NCBI RefSeq assembly: GCF_001648775.1
Contig: NZ_LVEJ01000003.1
Coordinates: 462,308-526,307, forward strand
Direction of reading: 5' to 3'
Origin: Pseudomonas fluorescens
GTDB taxonomy: Bacteria > Pseudomonadota > Gammaproteobacteria > Pseudomonadales > Pseudomonadaceae
DNA: 64,000 nucleotides
Shown: in pieces, positions 52,333-61,502 of the stretch
Layout: every line of letters begins with the position of its first letter
Position numbering within the stretch: position 1 is the first letter of the stretch
The notes under the pieces: model-generated
Databases searched by the model: none
The model's input: only the letters and a program-made list of their open reading frames with translations
Told to the model about the DNA's origin: nothing
Made by a program: the position numbers and the translations under genes

Positions 52333-53187
52333 TCAGGCAATGGGTTGCCACTGCCCGACCATGTGTTCCAGGTCTTGCGCACCGATCAGCCGCAACTCAC
52401 CACTGGACCCCGCTGCACTCGCCAATAAGGTCACCTCACTGGGCAGGCGCACCGGTTTGCGAAAATGCACGGCGATCTCAAGATTGGCCTTGGGCAAGTG
52501 ATCGCTCAGCGCGGCGAGTGTTCGTGCCTTGTTCCACAAACCATGGGCAATGGCCGTTGGAAAACCAAACAACTTCGCGCTGGCTGCACTCAGGTGAATC
52601 GGGTTGTAGTCGCCGGACACTTTTGCGTATTGCCGACCGATATCAGCCGGGGCTTTCCAGCGTGCCACCTCCACCAGCGATTGCGCGGGCTCCCAGGTGT
52701 GCTCGACAGGCTCACCCTCAAGCTTCACGCCGCGACAGAGCATCTGGCTTTGCGCTTCCCATAGTGGCCCGAGTTGATCGTCCAGCGTGGTCAGCAGATC
52801 GAACGTCGCACCTTTGGGGTGCGGTTGCAGATTCGTCACGCGCACGCTTACCTGCGCCCGACCGATCCCGCCCATGGGCCGCAACACGCGAATGCGGTTG
52901 CTCAGGTGAATCAGCCCCAACAGTGGAAACGGAAAGTCCCTGGCGGTCAGCAATTGCATCTGCAAGGCGAAGGCGAGGATGTGTGGATAAGTCGGCGGCA
53001 GCAGGCCGTCGTCGGCAAATCCGCAGACCTTGCGATAGGCCGCCAGGCGTTTGCCATCGACGTCGACCCAACAGCGCAAACCGCTGTCGGGTAATTGCGT
53101 GCCGGTGATTTTGCGTCGCGTCGCAGCGCGTGCGTACAGCCCGGGCAAACTCGGTTCGCGATCCAGCGTGTGCCATTCGATGCTCAT
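52333..53187 (-). CDS. MaoC-like double hot-dog hydratase
   Basis: A 284-residue enoyl-CoA or enoyl-ACP hydratase. The C-terminal hot-dog carries the hydratase motif GDYNPIHLSAASAKLFGFPTAIAHGLWNKART, with Asp and His at the active site (about 193-198). The N-terminal half (PTYPHILAFALQMQLL, LGLIHLSNRIRVLRPM) is a second, degenerate hot-dog. It stands 3 bases after the FabG-like gene, so the pair supplies successive reduction and dehydration steps. Confidence 0.9.
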   Translation of the reverse strand: MSIEWHTLDREPSLPGLYARAATRRKITGTQLPDSGLRCWVDVDGKRLAAYRKVCGFADDGLLPPTYPHILAFALQMQLLTARDFPFPLLGLIHLSNRIRVLRPMGGIGRAQVSVRVTNLQPHPKGATFDLLTTLDDQLGPLWEAQSQMLCRGVKLEGEPVEHTWEPAQSLVEVARWKAPADIGRQYAKVSGDYNPIHLSAASAKLFGFPTAIAHGLWNKARTLAALSDHLPKANLEIAVHFRKPVRLPSEVTLLASAAGSSGELRLIGAQDLEHMVGQWQPIA

Positions 53188-53190
53188 GCC

Positions 53191-54543
53191 TTAAGCCCCC
53201 AGAACACTTTGTCCACAGACCCGCAGTGCTTGCCCGGTGAAGGCGCCGGTGCCCGGTTGCGCCAGCCACGCGACGGCTTCGGCGACGTCTTGCGGCAAGC
53301 CACCCTGGCCCAGCGAACTCATGCGCCGCCCGGCTTCGCGCAGGCCGAACGGAATGTGTGCGGTCATCTGCGTTTCGATAAACCCCGGCGCGACGGCGTT
53401 GATGCTGATGCCGCGTTCGAGCAACGTCGGTGCCCACGCCTGGGCGAGGCCGATCAGTCCGGCCTTGCTTGCGGCGTAGTTGGTTTGCCCACGATTGCCG
53501 GCGATGCCGCTGATCGACGCCAGCAGAATCACCCGCGCGTTGTCGTGCAGCGTGCCGCTGTCGAGCAGGGCCTTGGTCAGCACTTGCGGTGCGTTGAGGT
53601 TGACCGCGAGCACCGCGTCCCAGAATTCCGGGGTCATGTTGGCCAGGGTTTTGTCACGGGTGATCCCGGCGTTGTGCACCAGAATGTCGAGGCCATCGGG
53701 TAGCTGTTCGATCAGTTGTGCGCCAGCGTCTTCGGCGCAGATATCGAGGGTGATGCTGCGTCCGCCAAGACGGGCGGCGAGCGCATCCAGATCAGTCTTG
53801 GCCGGCGGCACATCGAGCAGAATCACGTCGGCGCCGTCGCGGGCCAGGGTTTCGGCGATTGACGCACCGATGCCGCGCGCCGCGCCGGTCACCAGCGCCT
53901 TGCGCCCGGCCAGCGGTCGTGTCCAGTCCGTCACCGGCGTTGCACAAGCAGTCAGGCGAATGACCTGTCCGGAGACGAACGCGCTTTTCGGCGAGAGGAA
54001 AAACCGCAGCGGACCTTCCAGTTGATCTTCGGCACCGTCGCCGACGTAGATCAGTTGCAGCGTGCCGCCGCTGCGCAGTTCCTTGGCCAGTGAGCGGGAA
54101 AATCCTTCCAGCGCTCGTTGCGCACTCGACGCAAACGGGTCACTGAGGCTTTCCGGCGCACGGCCAAGAATCACCAGATGGGCGCTGTGCTCAAGGTTCT
54201 TCATCAACGGCTGGAAGAATTCGCGCAGTTGTTTGAGCTGGTCGGTGTGCTGCAATTCACTGGCGTCGAACACCACAGCCTTGAGTTTCGGGCCGTGGCC
54301 GGGAATCCATTCGCTGGCGGCCGCGGGTTGTTCGCCGTAGCGGTAAATCCCGTCGGTCAAACGGTTGGCGAAGGCGCTGACGCGTGCGGCCAGCGGCCCG
54401 CCACCAATCAGCAGCGCACCTTCGACCGGTCGCAGGCGCCCGGCCTGCCAGCGTTCCAGTCGCACCGGCGACGGCAGACCCAGCGCCCCGACCAAACGGT
54501 GGCCGATGGACGAGTTGGCGAAGTCGATATAGCGGTCAGACAT
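53191..54543 (-). CDS. Two-domain 3-oxoacyl reductase (FabG4 type)
   Basis: A 450-residue reductase of the high-molecular-weight FabG class. An N-terminal flavodoxin-like domain without cofactor motif (about 1-200) precedes a complete SDR domain. The NAD(P) loop is TGAARGIGASIAETLA, then HNAGITRDKTLANM, and the catalytic Ser-Tyr-Lys lie in ASISGIAGNRGQTNYAASKAGL. Such proteins prefer CoA-linked, longer substrates to ACP. It is first in a two-gene operon with the MaoC hydratase and divergent from a thiolase gene. Confidence 0.93.
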   Translation of the reverse strand: MSDRYIDFANSSIGHRLVGALGLPSPVRLERWQAGRLRPVEGALLIGGGPLAARVSAFANRLTDGIYRYGEQPAAASEWIPGHGPKLKAVVFDASELQHTDQLKQLREFFQPLMKNLEHSAHLVILGRAPESLSDPFASSAQRALEGFSRSLAKELRSGGTLQLIYVGDGAEDQLEGPLRFFLSPKSAFVSGQVIRLTACATPVTDWTRPLAGRKALVTGAARGIGASIAETLARDGADVILLDVPPAKTDLDALAARLGGRSITLDICAEDAGAQLIEQLPDGLDILVHNAGITRDKTLANMTPEFWDAVLAVNLNAPQVLTKALLDSGTLHDNARVILLASISGIAGNRGQTNYAASKAGLIGLAQAWAPTLLERGISINAVAPGFIETQMTAHIPFGLREAGRRMSSLGQGGLPQDVAEAVAWLAQPGTGAFTGQALRVCGQSVLGA

Positions 54544-54668
54544 GGAACGCTCTCCAGAAGTCGGGGTTCAAAGTGTGGACTGCCGATGGCAATCAATCGT
54601 TCGATCTACGCAATAAGGCCTACGCTAGACACTGAGGTTTAGCAGGTCTTGCAGAGGAACGCGGTACT

Positions 54669-54758
54669 TGTGGGAGCGAGCCTGCTCGCGAAAGCGCTCA
54701 ATCAGGCACTGAAGATGTTGAATGTGCCGGCCCTTTCGCGAGCAGGCTCGCTCCCACA
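54669..54758. repeat. REP doublet in the reductase-thiolase promoter gap
   Basis: Inverted REP pair about 35 bases apart in the 256-base divergent region. This is an unusual place for REPs, which more often lie at 3' ends. Confidence 0.9.
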
Positions 54759-54799
54759 GGGATTGCATCAAATTCGATCATTTGGAAAAGGAGTCATTC

Positions 54800-56077
54800 A
54801 TGAGTCAGCTGCGCCGCGTCGCGATCATCGGCGGTAACCGTATACCTTTCGCCCGCTCCAATGGGCCATACGCCACCGCGAGTAATCAGGCGATGCTCAC
54901 CGCCGCCCTCGAAGGCCTGATCGAACGTTACAACCTGCACGGCCAGCGCATTGGCGAAGTGGTGGCGGGCGCGGTACTGAAATTGTCACGAGATATGAAC
55001 CTGACCCGCGAATGCGTGCTCGGCTCGCGCCTGTCACCGGCGACGCCCGCCTACGACATTCAGCAAGCCTGCGGCACTGGCCTGGAAGCCGCGATCCTGG
55101 TGGCGAACAAGATTGCCCTCGGCCAGATCGACTGCGGCATTGCCGGCGGCGTCGACACCACCTCGGACGCGCCGATCAGTGTCAGCGAGGGCCTGCGCAA
55201 AATTCTCCTGCAAGCCAACCGCGCCAAGACCACCGGCGACAAACTGAAAACCTTTCTGCAACTGCGGCCGCAACACCTGATCCCGGAATTTCCGCGCAAC
55301 GGCGAACCGCGCACCGGCCTGTCGATGGGCCAGCACTGTGAGCTGATGGCGCAGACCTGGAACATCTCTCGCGAAGAGCAGGATCAGCTGGCCCTCGAAA
55401 GTCACCACAAACTGGCTGCGTCCTACAGCGAAGGCTGGCACAACGACTTGATGACGCCGTTCCTTGGCCTGACCCGCGACAACAACCTGCGCCCGGACCT
55501 GACCCTGGAAAAACTCGCGACATTGAAGCCGGCGTTCGAGAAAAGCGCTAAAGGCACGTTGACGGCGGGCAACTCCACGCCGCTCACCGATGGTGCGTCC
55601 GTGGTCCTGCTCGGCAGTGAAGAGTGGGCGAAGGAGCGCGGTTTGCCGATCCTCGCGTATCTGCGCGACGGCGAGGCGGCGGCGGTGGATTTCGTCAACG
55701 GTGCCGAAGGCCTGCTGATGGCGCCGGTGTATGCGGTGCCACGCTTGCTGGCGCGCAATGGGCTGACCTTGCAGGATTTTGACTATTACGAAATTCACGA
55801 GGCTTTTGCGGCGCAGGTGCTGTGCACGCTGAAGGCCTGGGAAGACCCCGAATACTGCAAAACCCGCCTGGGCCTCGACGCGCCGCTGGGCTCGATCGAT
55901 CGCAGCCGACTCAATGTGAAAGGCAGCTCGCTGGCGGCCGGGCATCCGTTTGCCGCCACTGGTGGGCGCATCGTCGCGAACATGGCAAAGTTGCTGGACG
56001 CGGCGGGCAAGGGCCGGGGGCTGATCTCGATTTGTGCGGCGGGCGGGCAGGGTGTCACGGCCATTATCGAACGCTGA
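54800..56077 (+). CDS. Acetyl-CoA C-acyltransferase (FadI-like thiolase)
   Basis: A 425-residue thiolase, start ATG 54800 with AAAAGGAG upstream. The active-site cysteine is C91 in QQACGTGLEAA. The GHPFAATGGR and CAAGGQGVTAI motifs provide the His and second Cys. The length and the DYYEIHEAFAAQVL segment resemble FadI, the trifunctional-complex thiolase, more than FadA. It is transcribed away from the reductase-hydratase pair; together they would run beta-oxidation in reverse, or make 3-hydroxyacyl precursors. Confidence 0.93.
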   Translation: MSQLRRVAIIGGNRIPFARSNGPYATASNQAMLTAALEGLIERYNLHGQRIGEVVAGAVLKLSRDMNLTRECVLGSRLSPATPAYDIQQACGTGLEAAILVANKIALGQIDCGIAGGVDTTSDAPISVSEGLRKILLQANRAKTTGDKLKTFLQLRPQHLIPEFPRNGEPRTGLSMGQHCELMAQTWNISREEQDQLALESHHKLAASYSEGWHNDLMTPFLGLTRDNNLRPDLTLEKLATLKPAFEKSAKGTLTAGNSTPLTDGASVVLLGSEEWAKERGLPILAYLRDGEAAAVDFVNGAEGLLMAPVYAVPRLLARNGLTLQDFDYYEIHEAFAAQVLCTLKAWEDPEYCKTRLGLDAPLGSIDRSRLNVKGSSLAAGHPFAATGGRIVANMAKLLDAAGKGRGLISICAAGGQGVTAIIER

Positions 56078-56087
56078 CGCTGAAAGA

Positions 56088-56303
56088 GTCCCTCACCCTA
56101 ACCCTCTCCCAGAGGGAGAGGGGACTGATTGGGGGATGCTTCGGAGTTACACCGACCTGATCTTGCTTTACTGAATCCATAATCGACGGTGTTTCCGTCA
56201 GACGTTTAGCCCAATCGATAATCGACGCGGTAATTCAGGTCGATGTATAACGCCAGACACCTCACCCCAGCCCTCTCCCTCCGGGAGAGGGCTGGGGTGA
56301 GGG
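56088..56303. repeat. Composite palindromic repeat element, copy 1
   Basis: Two GGGAGAGGG hairpins bracket a spacer with ACACCGACCTGA and its inverse TCAGGTCGATGT. The right hairpin (56260-56301) is a perfect 20-bp stem with a 3-base loop, CCTCACCCCAGCCCTCTCCC against its complement. It separates two convergent genes and probably stops transcription from both. The spacer word GAATCCATAATCGAC (56173-56187) recurs reversed in the copy at 59684. Confidence 0.88.
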
Positions 56304-56324
56304 GTTGTTGAGGTCGCAACAATC

Positions 56325-58271
56325 TCAGGTACGAAACCGGCGTACCAACCCATCCAGCTCATTCGACAACCCCGCCAGACTCTGCGAATCCAGACGCGCC
56401 GAGTTGGCCAGTTCAGCGACCAACTGCGCATCCCCGTGAATCTGGCTGATGTGCCGGTTGATGTCCTCCGCCACTTGGTGTTGCTCTTCGGCGGCGGTGG
56501 CGATTTGCGTGTTCATGTCGCGGATCACGTCCACCGACTCGCGGATCTGCCCGAAACTCTCGCGCGCCTCGCCGATGCGCGTCACCGACTGCTGCGACAC
56601 TTGCAGGCTGGCGTGCATCTGTTGCGTGACCTGACTGGTGCGCTTGGCCAGATTGCCGAGCAGACCATCGATCTCTGCCGTCGAATCCGCCGTGCGTTTG
56701 GCCAGGGCGCGCACCTCATCGGCAACCACGGCAAAGCCGCGACCCTGTTCACCGGCACGCGCCGCTTCGATGGCGGCGTTGAGCGCCAGCAGGTTGGTCT
56801 GTTCGGCGATGGAGCGGATGGTGCCGAGGATCGACTGGATATCGTTGCTGTCGCGTTCCAGTTGCTGCATCGACTGCGCCGACTGCTCCAGCTCCTGACT
56901 CAGTTGATCGACGCTGTTTACCGCCGCATCGATCTGCTGCTGGCCTTGACGGGCTTGACGCTGACCGCTGTCGGCGGAGTCCGCCGCCTGACTGCACGAA
57001 CGCGCGACTTCGTTGGCGGTGGCAACCATTTCATGGAACGCGGTAGAAACCATGTCGACGGCTTCACGCTGGCGCCCGGCCGCTTCGGCCATGTCGCTCG
57101 ACACTCGGGTCGAACTCTGCGAGGTCGCGAGGATTTTCCCGGCAGCGCCGCCGATGTGCTGGATCAGGCTGCGGATTGCGGTGAGGAACTGATTGAACCA
57201 GTTGGCCAATTGCGCGGTTTCGTCGTTGCCGCGGATGTCGAGGTTTTTGGTCAGATCGCCTTCGCCCTGCGCGATGCCCTCAAGACCACTGGCGACGCTG
57301 CGGATCGGGCGCACGATCAGGCTGGCGAAACTGGCGCCGACCACGGCAAACAGCACGGCCAACACGGCGGCAATGACCGCGATCAACCAGGTCAGCTGCG
57401 TCGCGGCGCTCATCACATCGCTCTGCTTGATCAGGCCGACGAAGGTCCAGCCCAACTGTTCCGACGGCCAGACGTTGGCCATGTAGCGCTCGCCGTTAAG
57501 CTCGACCTCCACCAGACCTTTGCCGGCCTTGGCCAGTTGCGCATAGCCTTCGCCGAGACTGTCCAGTGGCTTGAAGTTGTGTTCCGGCTGTTTCGGATCG
57601 ACCAGCACCGTGCCGCTGTTTTCCAGCAGCATCAGGTAACCGGTTTCACCCAGTTTGATCTGTTTGACGATCTCGGTGAGTTGCTTGAGCGTCACGTCGA
57701 TGCTGACCACGCCGCCATTGCTGCCGAGTTTGTTGTCGATGGTGCGCACGGTGCTGACGTAGGTCGCATCGTCCTGCGCCCAGTAATAAGCGGCGGTGCG
57801 CAACGGCTTGCCCGGTTTGGCCTGGGCGGCCTTGTACCAGGGGCGCTGGCGCGGGTCGTAGTTGTTCAGTTTGGGATCGTCCGGCCACGACACATAACCG
57901 CCGGCGGCCGTGCCGACGATGGCATAGGCGTAAGCCGGGTGGGCGTTGCCCAGATCCTGGAGGAACGCGAAGACCTTTTTGTCCATCTCGCCCTGCGGCA
58001 CGGATTCGGCGTTGGCACTCATGTAGGTCTTGAGGCTGTCGTCGGTGTTTTTGATCAGCGGTTGCGACGCCAGATAATCGACGTTCTGGCTGATGCCGTC
58101 GAAAAACAGCTGCATGGCATTGCTGACCTGACGGATCTCGCGACCGCTGCTGTCGACAAAGCTGTCCCGGGCATCGCTGCGCAGGTTCATCACCACCAGG
58201 GTCGCGACCAGCACCACCGGCAAGCAGGCGATGATTGCAAACGCCCACGTCAATTTCTGTTTGATGTTCAT
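56325..58271 (-). CDS. dCache methyl-accepting chemotaxis protein
   Basis: A 648-residue chemoreceptor, start ATG 58271 with GGAG upstream. It has TM1 ([18 protein letters not shown]), a periplasmic dCache domain (about 35-275), TM2 ([20 protein letters not shown]), HAMP with GEGDLTKNL, and the signalling domain with tip [22 protein letters not shown]. The membrane-distal pocket contains Y-D-P-R-Q-R-P-W-Y, then Tyr and Asp further on. This fits the amino-acid-binding dCache motif known from PctA-type receptors (Y-x4-R-x-WY) with small spacing shifts. An amino acid ligand is therefore likely but unproven. Confidence 0.92.
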   Translation of the reverse strand: MNIKQKLTWAFAIIACLPVVLVATLVVMNLRSDARDSFVDSSGREIRQVSNAMQLFFDGISQNVDYLASQPLIKNTDDSLKTYMSANAESVPQGEMDKKVFAFLQDLGNAHPAYAYAIVGTAAGGYVSWPDDPKLNNYDPRQRPWYKAAQAKPGKPLRTAAYYWAQDDATYVSTVRTIDNKLGSNGGVVSIDVTLKQLTEIVKQIKLGETGYLMLLENSGTVLVDPKQPEHNFKPLDSLGEGYAQLAKAGKGLVEVELNGERYMANVWPSEQLGWTFVGLIKQSDVMSAATQLTWLIAVIAAVLAVLFAVVGASFASLIVRPIRSVASGLEGIAQGEGDLTKNLDIRGNDETAQLANWFNQFLTAIRSLIQHIGGAAGKILATSQSSTRVSSDMAEAAGRQREAVDMVSTAFHEMVATANEVARSCSQAADSADSGQRQARQGQQQIDAAVNSVDQLSQELEQSAQSMQQLERDSNDIQSILGTIRSIAEQTNLLALNAAIEAARAGEQGRGFAVVADEVRALAKRTADSTAEIDGLLGNLAKRTSQVTQQMHASLQVSQQSVTRIGEARESFGQIRESVDVIRDMNTQIATAAEEQHQVAEDINRHISQIHGDAQLVAELANSARLDSQSLAGLSNELDGLVRRFRT

Positions 58272-58718
58272 CCGCGCTCCAGATTTTCTTGTAGGCCCAC
58301 GCAGTGCAGATGACTTGTGGTTTATTGGCAGCCGAAAACGTTGTCGATCACCCGTTTCCCTGAGTGCGGCACCGCTGATTTTTTTGGAACGATTGTCGGA
58401 CAAATCCCTCTGTCATTGAGGGCTTCGGCTGCAAAACAGGGAAATTGAGGCGACTTCGGAAAAATCTTCCGAAGGGTATGAACCCTTGTGTCAGATTCTG
58501 TCGCAAATGCCCTTGAAGACTTGTACCAACAAGTACAACAGGCTCGGCTATGATTCCCGACGGTCGATGCGCGAACGCAGAGTTGGCCCTGTCTAATCCG
58601 GCACAGTGTGTGCATTCTCAACGTTCACAGGTCGGCAACCCCTCCCCGTGATGCGAGGATTGCCGTATAACGAGTGACATTCGCGTGTTTGGTAATAAAG
58701 GACCCACAATAAAAGCTG
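58272..58718. other. 447-bp divergent intergenic region
   Basis: This region holds the promoters of the chemoreceptor (minus) and RIO kinase (plus). A perfect small hairpin CTTCGGAA-AAATC-TTCCGAAG lies at 58454-58474. TTGTAC (58521-58526) and GTACAA (58533-58538) form an inverted repeat just before TATGAT (58549-58554), a likely -10 towards the kinase gene. No gene is seen. Confidence 0.5.
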
Positions 58719-59615
58719 ATGAAGACTCCAAAACGCATTGAACCCCTGATCGAGGACGGTCTGGTCGACGAAGTGCTGCGCCCACTGATGAGTGGTAAAG
58801 AAGCAGCTGTTTATGTGGTGCGCTGCGGCAATCAGTTACGTTGCGCAAAGGTCTACAAGGAGGCGAACAAACGCAGTTTCCGCCAGGCGGCCGAGTATCA
58901 GGAAGGCCGCAAGGTTCGTAATAGCCGACAGGCGCGGGCGATGGCCAAGGGCTCCAAGTTCGGTCGCAAAGAGACCGAGGACGCTTGGCAGAACGCCGAA
59001 GTGGCGGCGCTGTTTCGCCTGGCCGGCGCCGGTGTGCGTGTTCCCAAGCCGTACGACTTCCTTGATGGCGTGCTGCTGATGGAACTGGTCGCCGACGAAT
59101 TCGGCGACGCGGCGCCGCGTCTGAACGACGTGGTGCTGGAGCCGGATCAGGCGCGCGAGTATCACGCGTTCCTGATTTCGCAGATCGTGCTGATGTTGTG
59201 TACCGGTCTGGTGCACGGTGACCTTTCGGAGTTCAACGTGCTGTTGACGCCGACCGGTCCGGTCATCATCGACCTGCCGCAAGCGGTCGACGCGGCTGGC
59301 AACAACCACGCGTTCAGCATGCTCGAGCGCGATGTCGGCAACATGGCTTCGTACTTCGGGCGCTTTGCCCCGGAATTGAAGCAGACCAAGTACGCCAAGG
59401 AAATGTGGGCGTTGTACGAAGCCGGCACCTTGCACCCGAACAGTGTGCTGACCGGTGAGTTCGATGATCCGGAAGATCTGGCCGATGTGGGCGGGGTGTT
59501 GCGCGAGATCGAAGCGGCGCGCCTCGACGAGGAACGCAAGCAGGCCATCCGCGCGGCGGACGACGAGCCGAAAGGCAAGTCTGACGAGCCACCGCCACCG
59601 CCGTGGATGCAGTGA
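58719..59615 (+). CDS. RIO-type serine protein kinase
   Basis: A 298-residue kinase of the RIO family, best known from archaeal and eukaryotic ribosome maturation, with a conserved bacterial branch (PA4780 in P. aeruginosa). Features are the P-loop-like SGKEAAVYVV, the ATP lysine in CAKVYKEAN, hinge MELVADEF, catalytic loop LVHGDLSEFNVLL with Asp and Asn, and metal-binding Asp in IIDLPQAVD replacing DFG. A charged Pro-rich tail (KSDEPPPPPWMQ) ends the protein. It is a single gene with a terminator behind it. Its substrate is unknown. Confidence 0.94.
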   Translation: MKTPKRIEPLIEDGLVDEVLRPLMSGKEAAVYVVRCGNQLRCAKVYKEANKRSFRQAAEYQEGRKVRNSRQARAMAKGSKFGRKETEDAWQNAEVAALFRLAGAGVRVPKPYDFLDGVLLMELVADEFGDAAPRLNDVVLEPDQAREYHAFLISQIVLMLCTGLVHGDLSEFNVLLTPTGPVIIDLPQAVDAAGNNHAFSMLERDVGNMASYFGRFAPELKQTKYAKEMWALYEAGTLHPNSVLTGEFDDPEDLADVGGVLREIEAARLDEERKQAIRAADDEPKGKSDEPPPPPWMQ

Positions 59616-59628
59616 TCGCTTGACCAGA

Positions 59629-59653
59629 AACCCGGCTTCGGCCGGGTTTTTTG
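59629..59653 (+). terminator. Terminator of the RIO kinase gene
   Basis: AAACCCGGC and GCCGGGTTT pair around a short TTC-type loop and run into TTTTTT, 14 bases after the stop codon. Confidence 0.92.
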
Positions 59654-59683
59654 TTGGAATCATAAGCCTTACAAGCCTAGAAG

Positions 59684-59866
59684 CCCCTCACCCCAGCCCT
59701 CTCCCAGAGGGAGAGGGAGCCGACCGAGGTGTGTTGAGTCATACATCGACCTGAAAAAACGAGTCGATTATGGATTCAACGAAAAATGTTCAGGTCGGTG
59801 TACCTCCCAAATATCCCCCAATCAGTCCCCTCTCCCCCTGGGAGAGGGTTAGGGTGAGGGCCCCTT
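59684..59866. repeat. Composite palindromic repeat element, copy 2
   Basis: Hairpins CCTCACCCCAGCCCTCTCCC/GGGAGAGGG at the left and CCCCTCTCCC/GGGAGAGGG...GGGTGAGGG at the right flank a spacer. It contains ATCGACCTGAA and TTCAGGTCGGTGT plus GTCGATTATGGATTC (59763-59777). That word is the reverse complement of the one in copy 1, so the two elements lie in opposite orientation. Confidence 0.88.
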
Positions 59867-59926
59867 TCGGATCAACGCAAATTCGCGTCTACTGTCCACC
59901 GCTCCAACCACACTCAAGGACTGAAT

Positions 59927-61135
59927 GTGACCACCCCGCGCAACACCCACCTGATCGTCACCGCACGCCTGATCTCTGACTTCGGCGCCTTCCTCAACAT
60001 GGTCGCGCTGGCCACCTACGTCTACTTGCTCAGCAACAGCGCCATGAGCGTCGGGATCTTTCTCGCCAGTCGCGTCGGCGGGGGGATTTTTGCCAGTCTG
60101 ATCGGCACGCGGTTTTATCGCCGCTGGAATGGCCGCTTGCCGCTGATTGCCTTCGATCTGTTGCGCGCTGCGTTGCTGGGCTTGTTGCTGATCACCCCGC
60201 TCAGTCAGCAGGCGTTGCTGTTGCCGGTGATCGCCTTCGGTCTGGGCCTGGGCAATTCGATGTTTGCCATCGGTCTCAACAGTCAGTTGCCGCGTTTGAT
60301 CGCCGCCGAGCAATTGCTCAAGGCCAATGCCTGGATCACCTCGGCGTCATCCGCCGCGATGGTCGGTGGCAGTCTGGTTTCAGGTTTGCTGGTGGCAGGG
60401 TTCGGTTTTGAAACAGTGTTCGCTCTGAATGCATTGACCTACTTGCTCGCGGCGTTATTGATTGTGCCGCTACGGTTCGAACCGGCGAGCCTCAACGACG
60501 CACCCGAACGCGGTGAATGGTCGGCGCTCAAGCAGGGCTTGCGTGCGACACCGGTGATTGCCGCGATGCTCGCGGTGACCATGGCCGACACCTTGGGCAG
60601 CGCCGCGCATAACGTTGGCTTTCCGATCGTCTCCAAACTGCTCACGCCGGAGTCGGCGAGCACCACGCTGGGGCTGATGCTGGCGGTGTGGGCCAGCGGC
60701 AAACTGCTGGGGGCGCGAATCGCCAGCCGTCTCAAGGGTTCGGACAACATTCATCTGGAGCGACGGTTTTTCTTTGGCGTGGCGCTGATGTCCTGCGGCT
60801 TTATCCTGATGTTCCAGCAACACAGCCTCTACGGCCTGCTGCTGTTTTCCTTGCCGGCAGGGTTGGGCGATGGCTTTTCCGAAGTCGGGCTGATGTCGCG
60901 TCTGCAACGTGAGCCCGAGCATTTGCGCCTGCCGGTGTTCAGCTTCCTGACCTTGCTGCAAATGACCGGTTTCGGCGTCGGCATGCTCATCGCCGCGCCG
61001 TTTTATGCGTGGTGGACGCCGGGTGCCGTGGTTATGCTGTTCCACGGCATCCCGCTCACTACCTTGTTGCTGGTGCAAGGCCTGGCGATCAAGCGCGGGC
61101 GGGTTGCGCGCAGCAGCCCGAGGCCAGTTCCTTGA
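59927..61135 (+). CDS. MFS transporter
   Basis: A 402-residue major-facilitator protein with about 12 helices in two halves joined by a loop near residues 185-205. The start is GTG 59927 with AAGGA 7 bases upstream. The N-half shows SDFGAFLNMVALATYVYLL and SRVGGGIFASLIGTRFYRRW; the Asp-Phe-Gly and Gly-x3-Arg patterns recall the macrolide-efflux MefA-like group. The substrate is unknown. Its 3' end overlaps the convergent cueR by 47 bases, so the two genes share coding DNA. Confidence 0.9.
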   Translation: MTTPRNTHLIVTARLISDFGAFLNMVALATYVYLLSNSAMSVGIFLASRVGGGIFASLIGTRFYRRWNGRLPLIAFDLLRAALLGLLLITPLSQQALLLPVIAFGLGLGNSMFAIGLNSQLPRLIAAEQLLKANAWITSASSAAMVGGSLVSGLLVAGFGFETVFALNALTYLLAALLIVPLRFEPASLNDAPERGEWSALKQGLRATPVIAAMLAVTMADTLGSAAHNVGFPIVSKLLTPESASTTLGLMLAVWASGKLLGARIASRLKGSDNIHLERRFFFGVALMSCGFILMFQQHSLYGLLLFSLPAGLGDGFSEVGLMSRLQREPEHLRLPVFSFLTLLQMTGFGVGMLIAAPFYAWWTPGAVVMLFHGIPLTTLLLVQGLAIKRGRVARSSPRPVP

Positions 61136-61502
61136 GGATCGGGCAGTCGGGGCGATGGTCGCCATTGCAGTGCTCGACCAGGTCTTGCAGGGTGTCGCGC
61201 AACTCGCCGAGTTCGCGGATCTTCTGATTCAACTCGTCGATGTGCTGACGCGCCAATGCCTTCACATCGGCGCTGGCGCGTTGGCGATCCTGCCAGAGGG
61301 TCAGCAATTTGCCGACCTCTTCCAGGGAGAAGCCCAGATCCCGCGAGCGTTTGATGAACGCCAAGGTGTGCAGGTCGTCAGCGCCGTAGACCCGGTAACC
61401 GCTGTCGGTGCGATGGGCCGCTTTGAGCAGGCCGATCGATTCGTAGTAGCGGATCATTTTCGCACTCAGGCCACTGTGTCTGGCCGCTTGGCCGATGTTC
61501 AT
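61089..61502 (-). CDS. cueR: Copper-responsive MerR-family activator CueR
   Basis: A 137-residue regulator that binds Cu(I) and untwists the promoter of its target. The N-terminal winged helix reads [26 protein letters not shown], followed by the dimer coiled coil ([23 protein letters not shown]). The metal loop C-NGDHRPD-C has the two cysteines eight positions apart, as in E. coli CueR 112/120. A C-terminal CC pair (GCCAQ) is extra. Its ATG overlaps the cueA stop (ATGA), so regulator and pump are one operon. Confidence 0.96.
   Translation of the reverse strand: MNIGQAARHSGLSAKMIRYYESIGLLKAAHRTDSGYRVYGADDLHTLAFIKRSRDLGFSLEEVGKLLTLWQDRQRASADVKALARQHIDELNQKIRELGELRDTLQDLVEHCNGDHRPDCPILKELASGCCAQPARA

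Noticed and set aside
56436..58313. A 625-codon open frame antisense to the dCache chemoreceptor
   Set aside because: Its only conserved-looking feature is the complement of the receptor; it has no ribosome site or domain of its own.
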